From Anaeramoeba flamelloides (taxonomy: Eukaryota > Metamonada > Anaeramoebidae), in assembly GCA_027625915.1 (NCBI GenBank), contig JANTQA010000023.1, forward strand, positions 10,850,001 to 10,914,000: a DNA stretch of 64,000 nt, written 5' to 3'. This document shows, in pieces, positions 23,801 to 35,200 of the stretch; the first letter of the stretch is position 1, and the number at the start of each line of letters is the position of its first letter. Under the pieces are notes generated by a model. It was not told the DNA's origin. It worked only from the letters and a program-made list of their open reading frames with translations, and searched no databases. The position numbers were made by a program, and so were the translations under genes.

Positions 23801-26024
23801 AATTAAAGAAAAAATTAATAATTAAAGACAAAATGAGTTTGAATCTCAATAATAGTTTTTAAAACACTGTCTTTTGGTTGGGGTCTTTCTTTGGATTGAT
23901 CTATTATTTAAAATTTGTTAAAAAAATTTGACGACAGTGATCAAAAAAACGCGTGCCCAAAGCCTATAAAACCCGTGTTTCAAAATGAAATCCCTGCTTT
24001 TTTTTTCTTCTTTTTCCAAGGCAATATCTAATTTACTACCCAATAGCATACCAAACGTTCAAATCAATTTTGCTAAAACCCCTTGATGTTTTGTGAAAAT
24101 TTTAAAAGTTTTTATAATTTTTTTATAATAGTCTCGATTTTTTTGAATTTTTTTGTTTTTTGAATAAATTTGTTTTTTGACAATTAAAATTCTTTATTAA
24201 ATAATTAACTATCTTTTTAGTGAAAAATTTTCAAATTTAATCCTTCATTTTTATAATTTCTTTTTGAATTAATAAAACCTGAAGAAATCAATACCATAGT
24301 TACTCAAGGCTTATTGTCGGTTTATTGGAATATTTAATGTGTGAGACTTTGATAAAAAAAAATAGAAACACGACTTTTAATTTGAAATATGGATTAAAAA
24401 AATCTAAACGGTTGACTGTTTTGACAATAGTATTTTTGAGATTTCGAAAAACCATTTATCGGATTTAAATATAAAAGAAGATCAAAAGTGTGTTTGTTGA
24501 TTAATTTGATAACACACTGATGAATTACCCTTTGAAGTAAATTTTTTTCTTCTTTTAATTATAATTACCTTCCCTTTTCAGATTTCTCGAATCTTACAAC
24601 CAAAAAAGATAAACTCACCACATTTTTGACAACTGCTAATGTCTTGGCTCTAATTGCTGGTTTCAAGTCAAAAATTTATTATTAGCTTCCTTTTTCCTAT
24701 TTGTGTTATTTCTTTGGTGGTTTTGTTTTTGTTCTTTAAATTTTTTGGTAAACTGTTATTTTGCAATTAATAAATAAAAATATTTATTTCCATTTCCATA
24801 ATGAATATTATTTATTCTGGCTACAATCAAATTAGCAAGAGTAAAAATTTTGTCTTACAGTTAACTCAGGAAGTTTAATTTGTTGTCTAAAATATCATTT
24901 CTAAACTATATTGTAAAGATCTTTGGATTTTACTTCAACTTAAAAACTAGAAAAATATTTTGGAGATTGAAAACTAAAAATTTTCATTTTTTAATTGGAA
25001 AATAATAGTATTATGCAAAAGAACTCTTTATTTAGTTCTTGGCTCAAACAGTTTTGTTTAATTTGAGGCAAACTAAAATAAAAACTTTCTCTATTTCCAT
25101 TCTCAAGCAAATAAACAAAAAAAGAGTTTTTCAAAAGAAAGTGATCCCTGAGATGTTAGATTCAGTTGACTATTTTGAATAATAGATCAATTTGTTTTTT
25201 TTTATGTCTACCCAAAAACAATGTTTCGATTTTTGATAACTGTTAACGATAGTTGGGCGAAAGTGAAAAACGGCATTGTTTTGAAAAGTGTTTTTTTGTT
25301 TTGTGGGTTTTATAAATCAAAAATCTCAAAAGTCTTGTTTTTCCTTTGAATTGAGTTTCGTAGATTGTGGATTAAATCAAAAATTTTTTTGTTTCTTGTT
25401 CGTTTTGTTGTTTTTAAGCACAACTGAATGAAAATAATTTCTGTTTATCAAAAAAAAATTTGTGGGCAGAAGGAAACGAGGAAAAAAAGAGAAGTAAGAA
25501 GTAAAAAAAAAAAAAAAAAAAATTAAGAAAGAAATACAAATCTCTTACAGCCCAGTGAGCAACCCATAAAAAGTTAAAATTACAAAAACGGAAAGAACCA
25601 CCCAGCCCACCAGGATCCAGTCAAAGCCATTCATATACAGACAAACCATTATTACTGTTACCACCAAGATTACAGCAATTACGATAACTGCATTTAACAA
25701 GGCACCACCAAATCGAAACGCTGCAGAGTCATCTTCGCTTTCGTCATAAATCATAATATCATTAAAAGCTCCCTCATCTTCTTGGTCTTTATAAGCAGTT
25801 CTGATCACTAGTACAACGAGGAGCATGGTGACAGCAACTGGAATTAAAACTTTTCGCAGTTGTTTTGTATAAACAGAGACAATGTAATCTAAATCTTCCT
25901 TTCCTGGGTTTCGTTTACCTTCATGAATTTTATAGTGAGTGTAAAATTCAACTTTTTTTGTATTCTTTTTTTGTTTATGCTTTTTTTTTTTCTTTTGTTC
26001 ATCACCCTCATTTTTATTGTCCAT
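20813..26024 (-). CDS. Presenilin (GxGD intramembrane aspartyl protease)
   Basis: Two exons: 26024-25549 and 21791-20813, spliced GTAAGA...TTTAG; CT + A closes Leu159. The protein is 484 residues. Exon 1 has a Lys-rich cytosolic head, TM1 (LIPVAVTMLLVVLVIRTAY), a lumenal acidic loop and TM2-3 (ALLNAVIVIAVILVVTVIMV). Exon 2 carries TM4-9. The catalytic aspartates are D232 in LLAIYDLIVVL (TM6) and D405 in KLGLGDFIFYS (TM7); the PAL motif is at 450-452 (LPALPLSILFG). Between them (about 274-395) is a large Lys, then Ser/Glu/Asp-rich loop, where animal presenilins are autocleaved. It is the catalytic subunit of gamma-secretase (with nicastrin, APH-1, PEN-2, not in this window) and sits in endomembranes. 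All catalytic motifs are intact, so it should be active. The 3757-base intron holds nested mobile elements. Confidence 0.93.
21885..23110 (+). mobile_element. Family C TIR element, copy 1, split by a family A insertion
   Basis: Similar over its whole length to the copies at 44842-45352 (+) and 53688-54203 (-), each about 515 bases. Ends carry ACTAAAATxCAA / CACCTAAATTCTA-type inverted motifs. Shared internal marks are TTCAAATTGGAAATAATTT, AGGTTAAAGTTGAGTTGTTC, TTATTAGTATTGA and GATTTGTTTTTTCAAAAA. The element is interrupted at 22270-22973 by a family A MITE; the other copies are uninterrupted there. Non-coding. It lies in the presenilin intron, opposite to transcription. Confidence 0.75.
22270..22973 (+). 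mobile_element. Family A MITE, copy 1 (nested in element C)
   Basis: About 700 bases with terminal inverted repeats: left TTTCAGTCAAAGGGGCCCAG (from 22277), right end reading in reverse TTTCAGTCAAAGGGGCCCAA, with an outer AAACT on both sides next to a likely TA target. Non-coding inside. Related copies: 34190-35110, 60345-60896, a decayed one at 39590-40095, and a partial near 20040-20260. The TA target and small size point to a Tc1/mariner-type non-autonomous element (inference). Confidence 0.8.
23364..23772. repeat. Inverted arrays of the 9-bp repeat TTTCTGTGA
   Basis: At 23364-23416 variants of the 9-mer stand in plus orientation (GGTTTCTGTGATTTTAGTGA...). At 23740-23772 a clean array stands in minus orientation (TCACAGAAATCACAGAAACC). 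The two could form the arms of a ~400-base palindrome. The same 9-mer arrays occur at 46809-46848 and 61377-61424. Confidence 0.7.
23970..24390 (+). repeat. Dispersed repeat Q, copy 1
   Basis: About 400 bases resembling 30720-31130 in the same orientation: ATCTAATTTACTACCCAATAG, GTTCAAATCAATTTTG, CCTTGATG, and at the right end AAACACGACTTTTAATTT. No coding and no clear inverted ends. Diverged, so old. Confidence 0.6.
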
Positions 26025-28749
26025 TTGAATTAAACAAAATTTCCAAAAAATGTTTTCTGAATTTATTTTTTGATCGATTTTTAAGGTTGTCAGGTATGAG
26101 ACAATGATGAGATAAAAAAACTTTGAATTGTAAAATACTAGCTCCTGAATATGAAATTATGGTTTATCGTTTTGACTCTTTGTTCTGCTCCAAAACCTCA
26201 ATTATTAAATCCTTTAAAATAAACCTAAGAAGACTTTGGTGATTTAGTGTTTGTTTTATCAAAGCAAGTTATTAGTCCTAAAGTGTTTTGAGTCGATAAA
26301 ATTAAATAATTTCACTATATAGTAGGACTACTCTTGGCTATTATTTTGTTATTGGTGGGTTTTTACAAAAGAACAAAAAATCAAAACGAAAAAGTTGTAT
26401 TTTTTTGCCAAAATAATTAATAGTTATATAATTTTTGTATTAAATAAACTTTTTTGTGGCGAATACTTCATTTTGCCTTTATTTATTTATTTATTCTTTT
26501 ATTAATAGATCCTACTTTGAATTTTCAGTAATATTCCCAATTAAAAAACAATGTTTCATTTTTTGTCCAGAATTAGGGATAATAATAATAATAATAATAA
26601 TAAAAGAATCTTCATATTCAAAACTTTAAACACAAAAAAGGGAGAAAGAGACCGAACTTATAAATAAAAGAATTTAAATTTCGAAATTTAAATAAGAAAC
26701 AAATATTTTTATTAAAATTCGAAAAAAAGATCAGGATTTCAAAAAAAAAAAATTTAGTCTTAATTATTGTAATATTGTTTAATAACCCATTTTGGGGAAA
26801 TTTGAAAAAATGAACAAAATACTTTTCATCAATATAATATTTAGCAAAATTAATCACAGTAAATTGAAAATTTAAAAAATAGAAATTTAAATCCAAAATT
26901 TTATCAATAATTTGAGAAAAAAATAATTTTCATAATTATGGACCTAGTAATTTCTAAAAACAATATTTCTTTATTTTTTTTTTCATTTTACTTTCTTACA
27001 TTGAATTCTCAAACTTTTACTTAGAACACTATTATCTTGAATTTCATTCCTAATTCAAAAAATACTATATTTTTGATATAAAAACTTCATTTATTAGAAA
27101 ATGTGTTACTCTACAAAAGTTATATAAAACTATTTATTTTTTTTCCTTTTATTAAACAAGTAGAAAACTTGAGAATTGTTTTCAAAAAGCTTTTCTATTT
27201 TTGTTGATTATTTCTTACCAACATTCTCATATTAATAAAATGTTTATAAATATCAACCTCCATATTTTTGAAGAGAAAACGTAAAAAATTTTATCAGGCA
27301 GTTGTTAAACTTAACAAAGGTATTAATTTTCACTAATTTTCTGCTACTTGTCTTGTTTATATTTGTTAATAAAGTGATATTTTTATATTTTTTGGGGGAG
27401 AATTTCAATTTAAGAGTTGATTCATCACTTTAAAAAAATAATTTTTTAGAAGTTAAAAAAAAAATTAGATTTTTTTTTTTTTTTTATTGTTGAAGAAGTG
27501 TAAATTACACTCAAGTTAACCTTAGATTTAAATTTTTAAAAAGGCAATTTAAGTGTAAAATCATAGATTTCACGATTATTAATTAATGAAAATAATTTCA
27601 AACTATCACAGTTTAAAATCAATTCATTAAGATTTATTTCTTTTAATTTATTGAGAAAAATTAATCTATTTTTTTCATAAGAAGGGCATACCAATAAAAA
27701 ATGATTAATATTTTTCCAATATTTCTTTATAAACATATTTTAAACATAAAGGACAAAATTGGTTTGATTTTTCATCTATTACATGATGGTATCTGTTTAG
27801 GCAATTAGTAAATGTTCTAAATTTTAGAATTTTTGAGCTTGATTGCTAACACAAATATTATTGGGTTAAAAAATTGTAATTTTTATGAGTAGTTAATAAC
27901 CATATCAAAAACTAATCAACGTATGGTTCACGAACGATCTTAAAAAATCAACAATCAAAAACTGTGACATTTTTAGTAAAAAGCTCAAAGAACAACACTC
28001 AATTTCAAATTTGAATCTTTGTGAATTAATAATTTTAAAAAAAACTGTTATAGTTTCAAAGTTTCAACCTTTGGTACTTTTTGAGATCTCAAAAATTTTT
28101 TTTTTAGTTTTTTGTTTTCTCAAATGAGCTATTTTTACTCAAAAATGTTACAAAATCCTTAATTTCTCAAATTTAAAACTTTATAAAAATAACCACAGGT
28201 AAATTAAATCAAATTAAATTGATTGTAAATTTTTAGAAAACAATTTGTTTCAAATTGAAGAAATTTAACACTTGGGAAATGTAAAAAAATAAACAAATAA
28301 AATTTTTTGTTATTTGATTTTTTGTTGTTGAGAATTTTTTTATACTTTGTTTTTTAATTGAATTTTTTGCTAATTGAAATCATTTTTCTTTTTTTTTTTG
28401 TTATTTGAATTTTGTACAAATGAGATCCTCTCTAAATTTTTTTTTTTATGTTTTTTGAATTTTGTCAATCAAAAGAAGTTCAATTTCATAATATCCCTTT
28501 TTAGGTTTCAAGTTGCTCATTGGTTATGGAGCAAATCCACGGTAAGTGATCAGATCCTTTAAAGATTGTCTCTAAAAAAAAAAAAAACTTTTGCGTGTGT
28601 CTAATATAAATGAAAAAAATATTAAGTTTATACAAATAACCCCAAATTGTTATATTGATTTTGAAAAAAAAAATATTTTTTTTTAAAATTATTATTTAAT
28701 TTGAATAATATATTGTTTAAAAAAACAAAACAAAACAAAAGAAAATAAA
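26025..28749. other. Spacer upstream of presenilin with LINE remnant
   Basis: No gene seen apart from the LINE copy listed at 27468-27860. It contains a (TAA)~8 microsatellite at about 26579-26603. A tiny plus-strand frame at 26149 (MKLWFIVLTLCSAPKPQLL, 23 codons) looks like a signal peptide but leads nowhere. A 37-base stretch at 28505-28541 is flanked by TTTTTAG and GTAAGT and could be a micro-exon, but no partner exon was found. Confidence 0.55.
27468..27860 (-). mobile_element. LINE 3' end, copy 2 (same family as copy 1)
   Basis: Minus-strand reading gives KFRTFTNCLNRYHHVI, FCPLCLKYVYKEIL, then NINHFLLVCPSYEKNRLIF and SLINNREIYDFTLKLPF, parallel to the copy at 1-412 and with the same zf-RVT knuckle. 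There is a frame change inside the knuckle. The 3' UTR gagtgtaatttacacttctt (27496-27515, minus) is nearly identical to copy 1, followed by an A tract (T16-19 on the plus strand). It is 5'-truncated near 27860, as typical LINE insertions are. It lies between presenilin and the TOM1-like gene. Confidence 0.8.
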
Positions 28750-29231
28750 TTATGTGGAAGATGAGGATGTAAATGATTCTTGTTCAATGAGTTTTGCATT
28801 AATCTGTTCGTTGCTTTTCTTTAAGCCAGTTTTGATTTTCATTGTCCATAATTGAACTACTATTGGTGGAATTTCTGGTACGTAGTAAAAGAAAAAAATA
28901 TAATAAGTGTATGGGAAATATTTTCCTGTAATGGGTCTATATAGAAACATTATAAATCGTAAGAGAAAGCACGCAGAATATAGCATTGTAATTGAAAATA
29001 TTTTCAAAAGATGTCGTTTTTTATTTGAATGAAAAACCGATTCCTATTACATTATTTAAAAAAAATCAGAAATATAAATGAATTTAAATTAAAAAAAAAA
29101 TTGTTTTATAAGGATTTGTTTATCTAAAATAATATTTTGAAAAAGGATGTTTTTCTTTTTTTTTTTCGTTCAATTTGATATAAAATTTATAAATACAAAT
29201 TCGTCACATCCACAAACACACGCACACGCAT

Positions 29232-29263
<32 letters not shown>

Positions 29264-32200
29264 ATCAAACTATTTTCCAAAAATGTTGACTCACTTTATT
29301 ATGTTATTGGGAGTTGTTCTAAGTGTTTATCCCCATATTATTATCAAAAATATTTTCCTAATTTTTATATCAGAATCATTTTTTCTAATTTCTTCAATTT
29401 GCTGTTTTGCTTTTTTTTTTCTTTTCTTTTTCATTTTTTTTGTTTTTCTTTCTTTTTTTAAGACTTTTCTTTTTCTTTTTTTTGATCCTTTTTTTTCTGA
29501 TTGTCTACTTGGAAAACACAAAAGATCTTCGAAAACCATTCTCAGATTTGATATTTTCATGTTTTTTGAAAAAGAAAATCCGAATCATCAAATTTTTGAA
29601 AAATTTATGATTTTTATTCCTAATGAGCCAATTTAATCACTTAGTGATTTTCTAATTATAAATTGTATCAAATAACCTTGAATTCAAAATTTTTGAGCAC
29701 ATTAAAAGTCAATTTTGATTAAAAAAAATCTTTCTAAATAAATTATATTGGAAATACTTTATTACACCCACTAACTAATTGAAATGTTAATAATTATTCA
29801 TCATTTACAAAAAAAACAACCGAATAAATACTATATTAAAAATTTAGGAGTTTACAACAAAAAAAAATGTATTTCTAAATTTGTTGAAATTTTACTTAAA
29901 AATATTGATCAATAAAATGGCTAGACATATCATCAACCAGTTTTGTTTGGGTTTTTCTATTTAAAAGAACCCAACTTTAACTTGAGATCAATCATTCGAA
30001 ACAATTTTTCGATCCTATGTAAACTAAACTAAAATTCAAAATTTTGATTTATAAAAAATGTTTGTATCTAGTATTTTCAACAAATGCTTAGAACTTAATA
30101 ATTTTAAAGTGTGTACATTAACATTATCATTTTTAGTTTAGTTTTTTTCACTTTCTCTTATTTTTACATATTACGTAATCAATATTACACAGCTGTTTTT
30201 TTTTTCTCTCTCTTAATTTATTTTTATTCTTTGGCGTATTATTAAAATCGTTTAACAAAAACAAAAAAATAAACAGAAACTGGTGGAAACTTAATTCCCT
30301 TAAAAACCAAAAGTAGAAAAATTAATTTAATAAGGACTTATCAAAGATCCAAAAAAAATATTTATAAATGTAAATTATTTTGAAAATAAATAATACATTA
30401 ACTAGAACCAATAAAATAATTCTTACTTCTTTTTTTTTCTTCTTCTAATTTTTTAATTAAAAATAATAAATCTAAACTATTAAAAAGAATTTTATTTTTC
30501 TTTTTTTAATCTTCTCTAATAATTTATAATAAGAGAATTTCATTTTATTATTGTATTTAATTTTTTACAACATCATGAGAATAATATTTAAAAACACTAC
30601 TATAGCATGTTATATAAATTTATTTTTGATTAAATAATAGATTTTATACCACCTTTTATAGCATTTATATAACATGTGACAAATTTTCGAACAATTATAT
30701 ACGTGGTGAAAATACAAATGTAAAGTTCATAAATCCTGGGTTTCAAATTAAACCAATGCTTTTGTTATTCTTTTTCCAATATAAAATCTAATTCACTACC
30801 CAATAGTAAACCTAAGTTCAAATCAATTTTGAAGGTAAATTCCTTGATGCTTTGAGTAAATTTATAAATATTGAATTTGTTTAAAATGTTTCATAATTAT
30901 TGCAATTTTTTCGGAAATTTTTTTTTTGATAAAAATTTTGTCTCAAAAAATGTTACTCTATTTTTTGAAAAAAATCTTCTATTTTGATCCTTTGGTTTTA
31001 AAATTTCTTTTTTAATAATAGAACTTACAGAAACCAAAATCATATACACTGATTGTTTATTGTCAGTTTCTTTGATCCATCGATTTGTAAGCTTTCAAGA
31101 AAACAGAAATACGACTTTTAATTTTGCAACACGCGTTTACCAAATCTGCACGGGTGGTTTTGGCAACTGCAAAATGATACAAATTTTTTAACACCTTTTA
31201 TAACAAAACAAAAAAACTTATAAAAATTTGATTTTTTTTATAATACATATTAAAAAGGATGTTTTGAATTCTAGGATTTTTTTTTTATAAAATTTTTTTG
31301 TTTTGTTATAACAGCTTCAAAATCTTTAACGGTGTTTATTGTTTCGATTTGGAAACAATCACTTTGTTATGTTACGGGTTTGTTCTGGAAGAACGAGAAA
31401 TATGATATTTTTCGAAGTGATATAAGATGATATTGAGAATTTCAAAGAACGATGATTAATATCCTCTTAGCACCAGAACAATATCATTATTTTGAGTCTA
31501 GAAGGGGATCCAAAACAAGAATTATAAAAGGTGATTGTTGAACAAATGAAACAATATGAGTTGCTAGTTATTTTTGGAACTCGAGATCTAACTCTACACA
31601 ACAAGACAATAAACAAAGAAACAAATTTAAACAAGTAAAAACCAATTTTTTATTTTTTAATGGTACTTTGAATAACTTGTTCTTTAAAGGATCTTTTTCT
31701 CCCAATGGAGTTATCGAAAACATTGAAGTTAAATTTTACATTTTCATCCATTGAGGATAAAACTTGGTTTAAAATCTAACAGAGACAAACTAGATCGTTC
31801 ACCTTTTCAATGATTCTCTATCTCCCCTTTTATTTCATGCTTGTTTAGAAACATCTGAAGGTGATCAAACATAAAATTCACATCTATTATATGTTCTTTA
31901 CAGTTACTGATTTTAAAACATTCCTCTCTAAAAATTTCTTGACTTAAAGTCAAAAAAAAAAAATGTTTTTTTTTTTTAATTTTTTTTCTTAATATTTATC
32001 ATTTATTTTTTTCTCATTTTGAAAACCTCTTATATTAATAGTTTCTTTTCTCTCCTTTTTCCGAATGAAAAAAAAGAAACCAAATTTTTTAATTTTTTTT
32101 GAAATGATATTGATTTAAATCGAACCAAAAAATGTTTTTGTTTTTAGACATTGTTTTTAAACAAAGAAAGAGAATTCATTCAATTTCCAACCCTAATGGG

Positions 32201-35200
32201 AAAATTGATAAACTTTTTTTATTTGTCGTCTATTGATCAAATAATTGGGTTTTTTATACCAAATTATTAGTCCAATGTCGTAAATCCTTGAGCGTGGCGA
32301 TCTTTATGGATTTATGAGTTTAACAAGGACGCAAAAAAATTGGTTATACTCCTCTAAAATAACTTGGAATAACATTTTTAAAGTCAAATTTAATATCAGT
32401 AAAATGCTTCCTATTTTATTGTTAGAATTGGAAATAAGAAGATCAGAAAATTTTCAAACTTTGCCTAATTACTAAAGTATTTCCCAAAATCTTTACACAG
32501 TGGCTACAATGCACTTCTAAACTTTTCAGTGTTCTAATCTCTTTCTTATTGGTAGTTATGAGGAATTATATACTTGTAATTTTTACAAATAAAAAGTTTG
32601 AGTTTTAAAAAAAATACATAGCATACTTATAACATGTTATATAATTTATTTTTTATGGTTAGGAAAGTCTAAAAATTTTATACAATTTTTTTTTTTTTTC
32701 CATTAAAGAGTGGGTACTAAAAGTCCACCTGTTTGCCCGAATCCCTAATTTGAATTAGAGATATTGTTGAACCAAGTGAGAGCTGGTCATTTCTCCCAAA
32801 AATCGGATCCGCTCCATAAATTGAGAGGGATTTTGTTCCAATTCCGTTCAGTTTTATAATAGTCAAAAAGATTCAATTCGGACAAACGATTTCCTCAAAG
32901 AATTAGTGGTTCTAAGAAGCATAAGCCCGATTTTTAATTAAAATTACACCGTGGTGGCTATTTGAGAAAATGGTAAACAATAAGAAATAATGGTTAAGGG
33001 AATAGAACCCCGGCCTTCAGATTGTACACTGGGTTGTGTTGCCACTGGCCCATACCAAAATTTTATACAATTTACATTATATTTCCAAAATGGATTTTTA
33101 TATTTGAAAATTATTTTTATATAGAGACGAAATGATTGCATTGACCCTTTTCGCGAGAAGGTACCGATTTTGAACAGATCATATTCTCGTAAAAATAATC
33201 TTTTAATGCACGTTCTAACACGAATTGTTGTATTTAAAGCAAAAATAAAAAAAAATTGGACAAAATTTAGATATATCTGAATGAAAAGGACAATTCAACA
33301 ATTTCATTTTAAAAATTGAAATTTTATTTTTTATTTGAACAAAAAAACTTTTGAAATATTTTAAACAAAATTAAAACAAAAAGAAAAAAATAAAATTGCA
33401 TGAGTAGGAACACGAAATTTTCTCAAAAGTTGGTTTAAATATGATAAAAAACAATTTAACCTTGAAACAAATAATTGAATTATTTTGGAAATATACTTTT
33501 GGTTAATTTAGTAGGTTAGGTTACATTTGTTGCGAATTTTTTTTTAATTAAAAAAGTCTCCATGAATTTGAAGATCCATCTCTTTAGTTTGGGGTTCTTA
33601 AACTCTTTTGTTAAAATATCCAACAACAACAACAATGTAAGTAAAAAAGAGATCTTTTATTTGTTTTTTTAAATTGGTCATTTTTAAATAAAAAAAAATT
33701 AACAGTTAAAAAAAGAAAACTTTTAAAAAAGATTATTTTGTCCTAATGGTATATAATGCTATTATCTTATGGGATGTGTTCTTGATGAACATTTTGGGAG
33801 AATATGAGCAATTTATAATAGACCACTTTCTCGCGAAAATGGTCATTGGAATTTTCAATGGTCTAAAAAATTTGGCCTCAGTGTCTTCAATTTTGTTTGT
33901 TAACATTTTTAAAAAATAAAAATTGTTAATTTTTGGATTACATTTTAATTGTTGAAAAATTATTGTTAACAGTTACTGATAAATTTAAATAAAAGTTTTG
34001 AACTTTTTCTCTTCATTTTACATTTGTAAAAATTATTACAGTAGGTTTACAAGTAATTCTATTTGTTTAAATGTTAAGAAACTTTTTAAAATTAGTTGAA
34101 TCTTCAAAATATTCTTTTGTAACAAACTGTTTTGTTGTTTAGTGATTGGCTTTAAAAAAATGGAAATTGAACTAAAAAAATTGTTTTATAAACCATTTTT
34201 CAGTCAAAGGGTGCCAGTTGTGAAAAGTGAATTACAGGTGTTTAAAGAGTTTGAATGGATATTAGAAGAAAAAAAAATATTTTGGAAATTTCAAAATTGA
34301 AATCATTTTTTCACATTATTTTGCTTCTTTTTTCGATTTTTTTTTTTTGATACCTAATTCATTTGCAAATTTTTTTTTTATTGCCAGATCAATAGTCACT
34401 TGGTAAAAATGTGTCATTCTAATGTTATTGAAACAGTGAAAATGATTTTAGAGAAAATGTATTTATTTCCTACACAAAGATAAATATGAATGTTGTAAAA
34501 AATAGAGTTTTTACAATTTTAGTGATAAATAAAGAGTTCCATGCAATTACTCACAATTTCAGTAATAGTAAATATAATACCTGATTATCTTATAATATAC
34601 TAATAATTATTTTAATCAAAAAATCGTTTGGTAAATACCAATCTTTTAATTTTTAAAAAACAAATCATTTTTCAAATAATGTATTGGTATTTACCAAACG
34701 ATTTTATATTTAAAATCCCTGTTCAAGTTCAAAAATCAAAATGGCAGTATCGTTTACTATTACCAATTTGTGGATAAATGCATGGAACTCTTTATTTATC
34801 ACTAAAATTGAAAAAACTCTATTTTTTACTACATTCCATATTTACACTTGTGTATTGGAATTGAATTTGATCTTCAATAGGAAATCAAATCGAACACTGT
34901 TGTTTTTCTCAATTTTGGGTACGGAGAATTTTAGTTTTTCAATTTTTAAAGAAAATCTATTGATTAATTAGTTTTCTTTCAGGCAGATATCAACTATTCT
35001 TTGATGTTTATTATTCTGTTTATTTCTTATTTGTTCTCCAAAGGTTAATTATAAAAAATAATTGATATTTGAAAAAAAATGTTGGGTACCTTGGACTCAA
35101 ACAAAGTTTATTTTTTTGGGTTTGTCAGTAATATGCATTTGTTAACATTATTTTCAAAGAAATAAATTATAATTGGATTAATGAGAAATTGGACATGAAT

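Noticed and set aside
24590-24684. Exon-like stretch after TTTTCAG reading LTTFLTTANVLALIAGFK and a stop
   Set aside because: No upstream exon, no family recognised; open stretches of this size also arise in repeats here.
29147-29636. Overlapping Phe-rich plus frames near 29.2-29.6 kb and their Lys-rich reverse
   Set aside because: T-rich low-complexity sequence in the TOM1-like intron; no conserved features.
31446-31533. Frame MINILLAPEQYHYFESRRG in a less AT-rich patch
   Set aside because: Short, no partner exons, no recognisable motif.
32986-33059. Functional tRNA gene (anticodon GTA)
   Set aside because: Anticodon stem does not pair and the acceptor stem is offset; kept only as tRNA-like.
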